6,687 nt of DNA from the NCBI GenBank assembly GCA_905207425.1, contig CAJLLB010000105.1, positions 1-6,687 on the forward strand. The letters run 5' to 3'. This document shows positions 1 to 5,604 of the stretch, piece by piece. The notes beneath the pieces are model-generated. The model made no database searches. It was not told the DNA's origin and saw only the letters and a list, made by a program, of their open reading frames with translations. A program made the translations under genes and the position numbers. Source of the DNA: an uncultured Collinsella sp. Lineage in GTDB: Bacteria; Actinomycetota; Coriobacteriia; Coriobacteriales; Coriobacteriaceae. Within the stretch, counting starts at the first letter, position 1. Each line of letters opens with the position of its first letter.

Positions 1-150
1 CGTACATGTACGGATGAATATGGGAGGTGTTCGGATGAAGTTGATATTCAAGGTAAAACTAAAGGAATTTTATATAATCTAAATGAGCCAATCGATTCGC
101 TTTTGAACGGCTATTATTCCAAAGATGAATTGAAACTACCGTTTGTTTAA
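1..150 (+). CDS. C-terminal fragment of an unidentified AT-rich gene
   Basis: Frame 1 is open from the window edge to a TAA at 148-150, giving 49 residues that end in LKLPFV. The piece is hydrophilic, contains two Cys (residues 3 and 10) and many Asp, Glu and Lys, and shows no membrane segment or motif that I recognise. By hand count about 51 of 150 bases are G or C, far below the genes to the right, and codons such as TTA, ATA-rich neighbourhoods and AAA dominate. This composition suggests a horizontally acquired gene, but a 49-residue tail cannot support a function. A second frame (from base 2) is open only to 82. It contains an ATG at 35 behind a GGGAGGTG sequence, but it would yield just 15 residues, so frame 1 is preferred. 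The hairpin at 205-240 lies 54 bases past the stop. Confidence 0.5.
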   Translation, partial: RTCTDEYGRCSDEVDIQGKTKGILYNLNEPIDSLLNGYYSKDELKLPFV

Positions 151-204
151 TATATTTTGACAAAGTCATCGGCATCATGTTTGCCTTCAACTTCTGATCT
201 ACCA

Positions 205-240
205 AGCGGCCCTGCGCCTCACGAGAGACGCAGGGCCGCT
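205..240. terminator. long GC-rich hairpin, probable bidirectional terminator
   Basis: Bases 205-216 (AGCGGCCCTGCG) pair perfectly with 229-240. After one mismatch (217/228), three more pairs (218-220 with 225-227) close on an ACGA loop. It sits between the stop of the left-edge + strand fragment (150) and the stop of the - strand bile salt hydrolase gene (264), the place expected for a terminator serving two converging genes. The T-run is weak on both sides (CTTTGC on the + strand, TTGG on the - strand), so termination is inferred mainly from stem strength and location. Confidence 0.7.
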
Positions 241-263
241 TTGCATTGCAGTAAAGCTAACGG

Positions 264-1229
264 CTACGAACGGCGCGGCTCGGGAACCACGAGCCTATCG
301 GGGCTCGCGCCCTCGGCATCCATCAGGCTCACGTAGCGAATCGACGGATCCCCATACATCGCGTAGTAATAATTGCCCGTGCGTGCGCTAAAGCATCCGG
401 TGTAGATAGTCTTCTCGAACTTGCCATCGCCCATCCTGGACGCTCCCTCGATCATCACCACGCCCTCGAGCGAGCGGAACATGCGAACGACGTTTTCGGT
501 CTCGCTCTCCTTTTGCGGGTAATTGGCATTGAGGTACGCCGCCTTTACAAAACGGCTCGGCGAATAGCAGTCACCCGGAATACCGCGCATGCCGGCACCC
601 GCGCCATAGGGCTTGAGCTCGGCGCCACGCCATGTCGCCGTCTGCGGAAAATCGCTTGTGGCCGTGATATAGGTGCGCAGGTTTTCCATGTGCCACGGGA
701 AGGTGGGCTGATTGGCAAGGGTATCGACCGGATCGTCGTATACATGCAGGCCGTCAGCCATCATCTCGACCACGATGCTGCGCTGGCTGTCGCCGATAAT
801 CCAATGGAGCAGCGACACGCCCAGCCCCTCTCCGGCAGATTTGGCGACAATCACCGTGTCGCGCAGCGCGTCCTCGACCTCATCGACCGTCGAGAACGTC
901 GCTGCCACCCACAGGGGAAACTCATAGGCCGCGATATTGTTCTTGCCGTCGACAGGGCCCTCGGCATACTCGGCATAACCCGGGAAATTGAGACCCGCCA
1001 CGGCGAGGCCCGCATCGTTGCCGCAGTCGAAAAACATGGGATAGTTCTTGTAATCGATGCACATACCGATCACCGCGTGTGCCGCTGTCGCGTCGTCGAT
1101 AAACGAATACGGAATGTGGAACCCGCGCGGCATCACGCGAACCTGTTGGCCGTAGTCAAAGCTCCAGTCGAGGTTGCGGCCTAGATACATGTGGCCAGAA
1201 TTATCGGTAAATCGAATGCTCGTACACAT
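264..1229 (-). CDS. bsh: choloylglycine hydrolase family protein, likely bile salt hydrolase
   Basis: This 321-residue N-terminal nucleophile hydrolase of the choloylglycine hydrolase (Ntn, family C59) group most likely cleaves the amide of glycine- or taurine-conjugated bile salts; penicillin V acylase is the main alternative. Visible residues match the known catalytic set: Cys2 (nucleophile after Met removal), Arg18 and Asp21 in GRNLDW, Asn81 in AGLNFPG, Asn173 in ANQP (oxyanion) and Arg226 in SPSRFVK. Asn81, where penicillin V acylases usually have Tyr, favours bile salts. The loop around 208-213 reads YGAGAG. The frame is open 21 codons further upstream, but only the Met before Cys2 gives a functional enzyme, and AGGAGG precedes it by 4 bases. 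No signal peptide is visible, so it is probably cytoplasmic. Length is normal for the family (about 315-340). A terminator behind the upstream deformylase-like gene indicates an independent transcript; no convincing promoter was found in 1230-1296. Confidence 0.9.
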   Translation of the reverse strand: MCTSIRFTDNSGHMYLGRNLDWSFDYGQQVRVMPRGFHIPYSFIDDATAAHAVIGMCIDYKNYPMFFDCGNDAGLAVAGLNFPGYAEYAEGPVDGKNNIAAYEFPLWVAATFSTVDEVEDALRDTVIVAKSAGEGLGVSLLHWIIGDSQRSIVVEMMADGLHVYDDPVDTLANQPTFPWHMENLRTYITATSDFPQTATWRGAELKPYGAGAGMRGIPGDCYSPSRFVKAAYLNANYPQKESETENVVRMFRSLEGVVMIEGASRMGDGKFEKTIYTGCFSARTGNYYYAMYGDPSIRYVSLMDAEGASPDRLVVPEPRRS

Positions 1230-1233
1230 AGCG

Positions 1234-1239
1234 CCTCCT
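1234..1239 (-). promoter_or_regulatory. ribosome binding site that fixes the bsh start
   Basis: On the - strand AGGAGG lies 4 bases before the ATG at 1227-1229. It supports starting at the Met directly before the nucleophilic Cys rather than at the upstream in-frame ATG at 1290-1292, which would bury the Cys 22 residues inside. Confidence 0.8.
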
Positions 1240-1292
1240 AGCTTTACGTTCCTGCTAAGGTTATTGTCACCAAACGAAAAGGCGCTAAACAC

Positions 1293-1328
1293 AAAAGCCC
1301 GGACATGACAACAATGTCACGCCCGGAC
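1293..1328 (-). terminator. rho-independent terminator of the deformylase-like gene
   Basis: Read on the - strand, 1328-1315 pairs with 1310-1297 over 14 positions, three of them G-U (1327/1298, 1322/1303, 1320/1305), with a 4-base loop (1311-1314) followed directly by TTTT (1296-1293). On the + strand the same three positions are C/A mismatches, so the structure is polar and serves the - strand. It lies 32 bases past the stop of the deformylase-like gene and insulates bsh from it. Confidence 0.8.
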
Positions 1329-1360
1329 CAAAAGAGACGAAGTGTGGTGCTTTGTTCCCC

Positions 1361-1780
1361 TTAGACCAACTTTCCTAGACAGTGGTCAATCATGTGCTGG
1401 ATCATCTGTGCCTCAAAGCCCGCGTAGTCGCGGCGGCACTCCTTCATCTTGCCGTCGACGATCTGATCAAAGGCGACCTTGCACTTGATATAGCGCGTGG
1501 ACTTGGTGACCTCCTCGTGCGTCAGGCAGCTCTCCTCCATCTTGCTGGCGCCCAAGCCAAACACCAGACGGGGGTTATAGAGCACGTGGGGCTCGCCGGC
1601 GTCGTCCAGATAGACGCAGACCTTCTTGGTAACGCCAATCTGGTTGGCGGCCAAGCAGCCGGCATCATCGAGCGACTTGATAGTATCAATCAGATCCTGA
1701 GCGACCGACTCGTCCTCGACAGTCGCAACCTCGCAACGCTGAGACAGGATAGCCTCGTCGCGGCAGAGCTCTTTAATCAT
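1361..1780 (-). CDS. def: peptide deformylase-like protein with altered catalytic motif
   Basis: This 139-residue protein resembles peptide deformylase, the metal-dependent cytoplasmic enzyme that removes formyl from the initiator Met of new proteins. The three family motifs can be placed. Motif I is AGCLAANQ (40-47), keeping Gln47 but losing both glycines of GxGxAAxQ. Motif II is ESCLT (83-87), keeping the Cys85 metal ligand and Leu86. Motif III is QHMIDH (128-133), keeping metal ligands His129 and His133, but the catalytic Glu of HExxH is Met130 (codon ATG, read directly). Metal binding therefore looks possible while normal catalysis is doubtful. At 139 residues it is shorter than canonical deformylases (about 150-190), lacking the usual tail. 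The ATG at 1780 is chosen over the one at 1792 because GGAGGA lies 4 bases before it and nothing suitable precedes the other. It is divergent from the purine permease gene. It may be a divergent active subfamily, a paralogue with another role, or inactive; a canonical def elsewhere in the genome would be expected. Confidence 0.8.
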   Translation of the reverse strand: MIKELCRDEAILSQRCEVATVEDESVAQDLIDTIKSLDDAGCLAANQIGVTKKVCVYLDDAGEPHVLYNPRLVFGLGASKMEESCLTHEEVTKSTRYIKCKVAFDQIVDGKMKECRRDYAGFEAQMIQHMIDHCLGKLV

Positions 1781-1784
1781 ACGT

Positions 1785-1790
1785 TCCTCC
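1785..1790 (-). promoter_or_regulatory. ribosome binding site that decides the deformylase-like start
   Basis: GGAGGA on the - strand ends 4 bases before the ATG at 1778-1780. It overlaps the first codons of the alternative start at 1790-1792, which itself is preceded by a C-rich stretch without any Shine-Dalgarno match. Confidence 0.75.
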
Positions 1791-1813
1791 ATAGGGGTCG
1801 TTGTAACCGCTTA

Positions 1814-1819
1814 AGTATA
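1814..1819 (-). promoter_or_regulatory. candidate -10 element for the deformylase-like gene
   Basis: TATACT on the - strand matches five of six consensus positions. It would place the transcript start near 1807 and give a leader of roughly 26 bases. No good -35 hexamer stands at the standard 16-18 base spacing (TTCGCA occurs at 19), so the call rests on the -10 alone. Confidence 0.35.
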
Positions 1820-1912
1820 CGGTACCTACACAATTTCATGCGAAAGATACCGCCCGTCCGTTACAAACCGCCGAACATCAACATGCGAGGAACACCAACT
1901 TCACAAAGGCGA

Positions 1913-1918
1913 TATAGT
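1913..1918 (+). promoter_or_regulatory. candidate -10 element for the purine permease gene
   Basis: TATAGT on the + strand matches five of six consensus positions and lies 55 bases before the chosen ATG at 1974. Transcription from here would begin after the in-frame GTG at 1917, which supports the later start. The -35 region is poor (GGAACA at 18 bases). I see no purine riboswitch core in the leader. Confidence 0.3.
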
Positions 1919-1935
1919 GGGTGAGTTCGTGTCAA

Positions 1936-1956
1936 TCGGCCTAAACTCGGGGCCGA
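1936..1956 (+). other. small hairpin in the purine permease leader
   Basis: TCGGCC (1936-1941) pairs with GGCCGA (1951-1956), with a possible extra G-U pair inside, leaving a 7-9 base loop. It ends two bases before the purine-rich Shine-Dalgarno stretch. No T-run follows, so it is not a terminator. It could influence ribosome access, or be chance in GC-rich DNA. Confidence 0.35.
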
Positions 1957-1958
1957 AC

Positions 1959-1968
1959 AAGGAAAGGG
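1959..1968 (+). promoter_or_regulatory. ribosome binding site of the purine permease gene
   Basis: AAGGAAAGGG ends 5 bases before the ATG at 1974-1976. An overlapping ATG at 1970 is in another frame that runs as an open antisense-free shadow of the permease. The upstream in-frame GTG at 1917 has no comparable site. Confidence 0.6.
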
Positions 1969-1973
1969 TATGC

Positions 1974-3284
1974 ATGGACGAACTGTTTCACGTCAGCGAG
2001 CGCAAGTCCACAATCGGGACCGAACTTCGCGCTGGACTGACAACATTCCTGGCGATGGCCTACATCATCGCCGTCAACCCCGCGGTGCTCTCGGGCGCTG
2101 GCATCGATGCGGGAGCGCTCGCCTGCGCCACCTGCCTGGGCGCCGGCATCATGACCATCTGCATGGGCATCTTCGCCAACCGCCCGCTCGCCTGCGCGTC
2201 GGGCTTAGGCGTCAACGCGATGATCGCTGGAATCGCCACCACCGTCTGCGGCGGTGACTGGCACGTGGCCATGAGCGTCATCTTCCTTGAGGGCGTCGTC
2301 ATCTTGCTGCTCGTGCTTTGTGGCCTGCGCGAGGCCATCATGGACGCCATCCCGGTTGTCCTGCGTCACGCCATCTCGGTGGGTCTGGGCCTGTTCATCG
2401 CCATGATTGGCCTGTGCGATGCCGGCATTATCACCGCTGGCGCCGGTACACTCGTCGGTCTGGGCGACATCACCTCCCCCACCTTCATCGTCGGCATCAT
2501 CTCCATCCTGGTGACAGTCGCCCTCGCCTGCCGCAACGTCCCCGGCTCGCTGCTCATCGGCATCGTCGTTGCCGTCATCGCCGGTATCCCCCTAGGTGTG
2601 ACCCAGGCTCCGACCGGTATCATCGCCCCGCTCGACTTCTCGAGCATCGGTGGCCCCATCGCCGACGCCGGCGGCGTGCCCGCCATCGTCAAGGTCCTTA
2701 CCGACCCCGCGCTCCTCGTCATCTCGTTCTCGCTGCTCATGAGTGACTTCTTCGACACCATGGGCACCGCGATGGCCGTGGCCAAGCAGGGCGAGTTCCT
2801 CACCGACGACGGCAACGTCGAGAATATCAAGGAGATCCTGATCGTCGACTCCGCCGCCGCTGCTGTGGGCGGTTTCATGGGCGTCTCCTCCATCACCACC
2901 TTCGTCGAGTCCACCTCTGGCGCTGCCGACGGTGGCCGCACGGGCCTCACCTCCGTCACCACCGGCGTGCTGTTCATTCTCGCCGCGTTCTTCTCCCCCA
3001 TCGTCACCATCGTTTCCAGCGCCGCCACCTGCGGTGCCCTGGTCTACGTCGGCTACCTCATGATGAGCGAAGCCTCCGAGATCGACTGGTCCGACGTGTC
3101 GCAGGGTTTCCCGGCGTTCATGATTGTCGCCGGCGTGCCCTTCACCTACTCCATCTCTGCCGGCATTGGCCTGGGCTTTATCGCCTACGTGATCGTCGCG
3201 CTCTTTAAGGGCGAGGCCTCCAAGATCAAGCCGCTCATGTGGATCGCAGCCCTTGCCTTCCTCGTCTACTTCTTCGTGGCGTAA
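1974..3284 (+). CDS. NCS2 family purine permease, AzgA/PbuG type
   Basis: This 436-residue multi-pass inner membrane protein belongs to the AzgA-like branch of nucleobase:cation symporters (NCS2), which import adenine, guanine or hypoxanthine with protons for purine salvage. Evidence in order: an N-terminal segment with RAGLTTFLAMAYI (19-31) entering the first membrane helix and VNP at 34-36; ANRPLACASGLGVNAM (68-83), the third-helix signature of this branch; SDFFDTMGT (257-265), the TM8 substrate motif with Asp258 and Asp261; and TTFVESTSG (308-316) followed by GGRTGLTS (320-327), the TM10 motif with Glu312. Hydrophobic stretches run almost continuously to the C-terminus (YFFVA), fitting the 7+7 inverted-repeat fold. 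Length is typical (about 430-470). ATG at 1974 is preferred over GTG at 1917 for its ribosome binding site and because homologues begin close to the first helix. The specific purine cannot be read from sequence. It is probably transcribed alone: divergent gene before it, strong terminator after. Confidence 0.92.
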   Translation: MDELFHVSERKSTIGTELRAGLTTFLAMAYIIAVNPAVLSGAGIDAGALACATCLGAGIMTICMGIFANRPLACASGLGVNAMIAGIATTVCGGDWHVAMSVIFLEGVVILLLVLCGLREAIMDAIPVVLRHAISVGLGLFIAMIGLCDAGIITAGAGTLVGLGDITSPTFIVGIISILVTVALACRNVPGSLLIGIVVAVIAGIPLGVTQAPTGIIAPLDFSSIGGPIADAGGVPAIVKVLTDPALLVISFSLLMSDFFDTMGTAMAVAKQGEFLTDDGNVENIKEILIVDSAAAAVGGFMGVSSITTFVESTSGAADGGRTGLTSVTTGVLFILAAFFSPIVTIVSSAATCGALVYVGYLMMSEASEIDWSDVSQGFPAFMIVAGVPFTYSISAGIGLGFIAYVIVALFKGEASKIKPLMWIAALAFLVYFFVA

Positions 3285-3311
3285 CGGCATAGTCTGTTAA
3301 AGCAAAACAAC

Positions 3312-3352
3312 AAGGCGCGGAGTCGCATCGAGCGGCTCCGCGCCTTTCTTTT
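3312..3352 (+). terminator. rho-independent terminator of the purine permease gene
   Basis: Bases 3312-3322 (AAGGCGCGGAG) pair perfectly with 3336-3346. The stem continues through a G-U pair (3323/3335) and three more pairs to an ATCGA loop, about 15 pairs in all, and is followed by TTTCTTTT (3345-3352). It lies 27 bases after the stop and separates the permease from the esterase gene. Confidence 0.93.
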
Positions 3353-3420
3353 AGCGTCTGCCCCGTGCCAGCGTGCGACAATTGAGGCTGTCAATATCAC
3401 AACACCGAGAGAAGCCTGCC

Positions 3421-4086
3421 TTGGAAGCGCATCAGAAGCAGATAACCGTTTATTCAGAGTGTGCGGAAGGTACGCCCGTCATCTACCTCCCCGTGGTTAT
3501 GGGCGACGGTAGTGAAGTCTACGAGCGCTGCCGAGAGCTCGACTGCCCGCCATTCGCCCTTGTCGCCATTGGAGGGCTCGATTGGAATCGCGAGCTGAGC
3601 CCCTGGGAATGCGACGGAACTATACGAGATGCCGAGCCCTTTGGCGGACAGGCGTCTGAGTTTCTCGATGAACTGCTGAATCAGATAATCCCAGAGGCCG
3701 AATCATCACTTCCCTGCCCGCCCACCTGGCGCGGCATTGCCGGCTACTCGTTGGCGGGTCTTTTTGCACTGTGGGCACTTTGGCAAACAGATGTCTTTGA
3801 GCGCGCGGCGAGTGCGTCGGGGTCGCTGTGGTTCCCCGGCTTTATCGACTACGCGCGCGAGCGCACGATGACAGCTACGCCCGACGCCGCCTATCTGTCG
3901 CTCGGTAAAAAGGAAACAAAGACGCCCAACCGCATGATGCGGCACGTACTCGACGATACGCGTGCGATGGAAGAGCTGTTTATCGAGCGTGACATTCCAA
4001 CAACGCTGGAGCTCAACCCCGGCAACCACTTTGCCCAAACTGACCTGCGCATGGCGCGCGGCATCCACTGGATACTGACGCATTAA
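3421..4086 (+). CDS. alpha/beta-hydrolase, putative esterase (Fes/IroE-like)
   Basis: This 221-residue cytoplasmic serine hydrolase belongs to the putative esterase group that includes siderophore and S-formylglutathione esterases. Seen: an N-terminal strand VIYLPVV (20-26); the nucleophile elbow GYSLAG (108-113) with Ser110; a downstream ASGSLWFPGF (132-141), typical of this family; SLGKKETKT (160-168), which may carry the acid (Glu165) if a triad is used; and PGNHF (200-204) with the probable catalytic His203. Members of the IroE branch work with a Ser-His dyad. The substrate cannot be told, and no siderophore genes are nearby. No signal peptide is visible. The start is uncertain: there is no usable ATG, and the first Met in frame is residue 27, already inside the core. 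TTG at 3421 is chosen, with a weak GAGAGAAG 6 bases upstream. GTG at 3373 would add 16 residues but lies 20 bases behind the preceding terminator with no ribosome site. It is convergent with uraA and shares its terminator. Confidence 0.82.
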   Translation: MEAHQKQITVYSECAEGTPVIYLPVVMGDGSEVYERCRELDCPPFALVAIGGLDWNRELSPWECDGTIRDAEPFGGQASEFLDELLNQIIPEAESSLPCPPTWRGIAGYSLAGLFALWALWQTDVFERAASASGSLWFPGFIDYARERTMTATPDAAYLSLGKKETKTPNRMMRHVLDDTRAMEELFIERDIPTTLELNPGNHFAQTDLRMARGIHWILTH

Positions 4087-4129
4087 AAATGGCGTCCACG
4101 CGTACATACGCATGGACGCCATTTTTAAT
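4082..4129. terminator. bidirectional terminator shared by esterase and uraA
   Basis: Bases 4082-4098 (ATTAAAAATGGCGTCCA) pair perfectly with 4113-4129. After 4099/4112 (C/A on +, G-U on -), four more pairs (4100-4103 with 4108-4111) close on an ACAT loop. A five-T run follows the GC core in each direction (4122-4126 on +, complement of 4085-4089 on -). It lies between two converging genes, and the esterase TAA (4084-4086) is inside the left arm. Confidence 0.95.
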
Positions 4130-4146
4130 TTGGCTGAACGCAGCTA

Positions 4147-5481
4147 CTATTCAGCAGTCTCCTCAAGCTCGGAAGTATCGAACTCAAAGTCATTGCCGGG
4201 CAGGATGGCGTTGAGCACAATGCCCACCAGCGAGCCCACGGCAAGGCCCGAAAGCGAAATCGTCACGCCGCCCAGCTCCAACACGATGGCACCGGCGGCA
4301 CTGTAGGCAATGCCGAGCGAAAGCACGAGCACCAGAGCCGCCACCAGCACGTTGCGGTTGTTCTGGAAATCAACCTGGTTCTCGATAAGGTTGCGAACGC
4401 CCACGGCGCTGATCATGCCGTAGAGCACGAGCGACACACCGCCGATAACGCACGCCGGCATGGCGGCAATCACCGCAGCAAACTTGGGGCAGAACGAAAG
4501 CACAATGGCGCAGCAGGCGGCAATGCGAATCACACGCGGGTCGAACACACGCGTCAGGGCAAGCACGCCGGTGTTCTCGCCATAGGTGGTGTTGGCCGGA
4601 GCGCCAAAGAGCGAAGCCAAAATCGTGGCGAGGCCATCACCGAGCAGCGTGCGGTGCAGGCCGGGATCGGCAATGTAGTTGCGCTCGCAAGTCGAACCAA
4701 TAGCAGAGATATCGCCAATGTGCTCAATCATGGTCGCAAAGGCCAACGGCATGATGGTGATGATGGCCGTCGTGGCAAGACCGCTATCGAACTGCGGTCC
4801 AAAGAGCGCGAACACGGTGTTGTCCCACACGACAGGTAGACCGACCCACGGCGCGGCGGCAACCCCCGAAAAATCAACCTCGCCCAGCACCGCCGCGACG
4901 GCATAGCTCACCACAACGCCCAGCAGAATCGGCACGATCTTGACCATGCCGCGGCCCCAGATGTTGCAGATGACGATCACGGCCACAGCGATAACGGCGA
5001 CAAGCCAGTTGGTCTGGCAGTTGGCAATGGCAGAGCTCGCCAGGATCAGGCCGATGGAAATGACGATGGGGCCGGTCACCACCGGCGGGAAGAAACGCAT
5101 AACGCGCTTGGCGCCAAAGGCACGGAACAGGGCCGCCAGCACCGGATAGAGCAGGCCGGCACAAGCTACGCCCAGGCAGGCGTAGGGCAAAAGCTCGGTC
5201 TCGCCGTTGGGCGCGATGGCGGCATAACCGGCAATAAAGGCAAACGATGAGCCCAAAAATGCCGGCACCTTACCGCGCGACAGGAAGTGGAACAGCAGCG
5301 TGCCGATGCCGGCGAACAGAAGCGTCGCCGAAACGGAAAGGCCGGTGAGCACGGGCACGAGCACCGTGGCTCCGAACATCGCAAACATGTGTTGCAAACC
5401 CAACACGAACATGCGCGGGCGGCCGAGCGACGATGCATCGTAGATGGCATCGGTGACGGCGGGCGTCGAGGATTGGGACAT
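4147..5481 (-). CDS. uraA: uracil permease, NCS2 family UraA/PyrP type
   Basis: This 444-residue inner membrane symporter imports uracil with protons for pyrimidine salvage. It is a different NCS2 branch from the purine permease in this window. Seen in order: LGLQHMFAMFGATVLVP (27-43), the first-helix signature of UraA/PyrP; GSSFAF (77-82) of the TM3 substrate strand; FFPPVVTGPIV (130-140); MIEHIGDISAIG (251-262) with Glu253, equivalent to TM8 Glu241 of E. coli UraA; PGLHRTLLGDG (273-283); and NTTYGENTGV (297-306) with Glu302, equivalent to TM10 Glu290. Where E. coli UraA has His245, this protein has Asp257, a residue I recall as common across NCS2. The C-terminus is acidic and ends in EETAE. 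Length is normal (about 415-450). The ATG at 5481 has AAAGGA 5 bases upstream. No PyrR-type leader element is recognisable. Co-transcription with the upstream MetE-like gene cannot be excluded, since no strong terminator lies between them. Confidence 0.93.
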   Translation of the reverse strand: MSQSSTPAVTDAIYDASSLGRPRMFVLGLQHMFAMFGATVLVPVLTGLSVSATLLFAGIGTLLFHFLSRGKVPAFLGSSFAFIAGYAAIAPNGETELLPYACLGVACAGLLYPVLAALFRAFGAKRVMRFFPPVVTGPIVISIGLILASSAIANCQTNWLVAVIAVAVIVICNIWGRGMVKIVPILLGVVVSYAVAAVLGEVDFSGVAAAPWVGLPVVWDNTVFALFGPQFDSGLATTAIITIMPLAFATMIEHIGDISAIGSTCERNYIADPGLHRTLLGDGLATILASLFGAPANTTYGENTGVLALTRVFDPRVIRIAACCAIVLSFCPKFAAVIAAMPACVIGGVSLVLYGMISAVGVRNLIENQVDFQNNRNVLVAALVLVLSLGIAYSAAGAIVLELGGVTISLSGLAVGSLVGIVLNAILPGNDFEFDTSELEETAE

Positions 5482-5486
5482 GGAAG

Positions 5487-5492
5487 TCCTTT
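5487..5492 (-). promoter_or_regulatory. ribosome binding site of uraA
   Basis: AAAGGA on the - strand ends 5 bases before the ATG at 5479-5481, which supports this start. Confidence 0.65.
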
Positions 5493-5551
5493 CATGATGG
5501 AAGGGCGATCAGGCATATCGGATAACCTGCCCGAACGATACGATCCGAACC

Positions 5552-5557
5552 ATTGTA
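5552..5557 (-). promoter_or_regulatory. candidate -10 element for uraA
   Basis: TACAAT on the - strand matches five of six consensus positions and would start the transcript near 5545, leaving a leader of about 64 bases. No matching -35 stands 16-18 bases upstream. In the leader TCGGAT and ATCCGA could form a six-pair stem with a large loop, but without a T-run or an alternative fold it is not evidence of attenuation. Confidence 0.3.
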
Positions 5558-5604
5558 CGTGATACGCCATGTCTCGCACGCGCCGTCACCTGCAAACGGT
5601 AGCG

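Noticed and set aside
35..82. Short frame with a good GGGAGGTG ribosome-site match upstream of ATG at 35
   Set aside because: It ends after 15 codons and overlaps a longer open frame that continues to 150; the purine match is likely chance within the coding sequence.
157..162. Perfect TTGACA hexamer, possible -35 on the + strand
   Set aside because: No acceptable -10 lies 16-18 bases downstream, and there is no + strand gene beyond it before the hairpin.
513..1184. Open + strand frame of about 223 codons opposite bsh
   Set aside because: The translation is Arg- and His-rich low-complexity typical of reverse-strand shadows, while the - strand frame contains the full bile salt hydrolase catalytic set.
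1230..1296. Promoter for bsh (GACAAT or GTGACA-like hexamers on the - strand)
   Set aside because: A promoter must lie here or upstream, but no pair of hexamers with proper spacing and match could be chosen; any call would be a guess.
1297..1328. Direct repeat of GCCCGGAC at 1297-1304 and 1321-1328 (one base of difference in the flank), a possible operator
   Set aside because: Both copies are explained as the two arms of a terminator with G-U pairs on the - strand, because the motif is nearly self-complementary.
2366..3290. Two long - strand frames opposite the purine permease, one very rich in Gly, Asp and Glu, the other in Met, Pro and Thr
   Set aside because: These compositions are expected when the antisense of a hydrophobic GC-rich transporter gene is read; no start signal or domain is visible.
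5482..5604. PyrR-type attenuator or terminator between the MetE-like gene and uraA
   Set aside because: Only short imperfect stems (for example TCGGAT/ATCCGA with a large loop) occur, without a T-run or a recognisable PyrR-binding motif.
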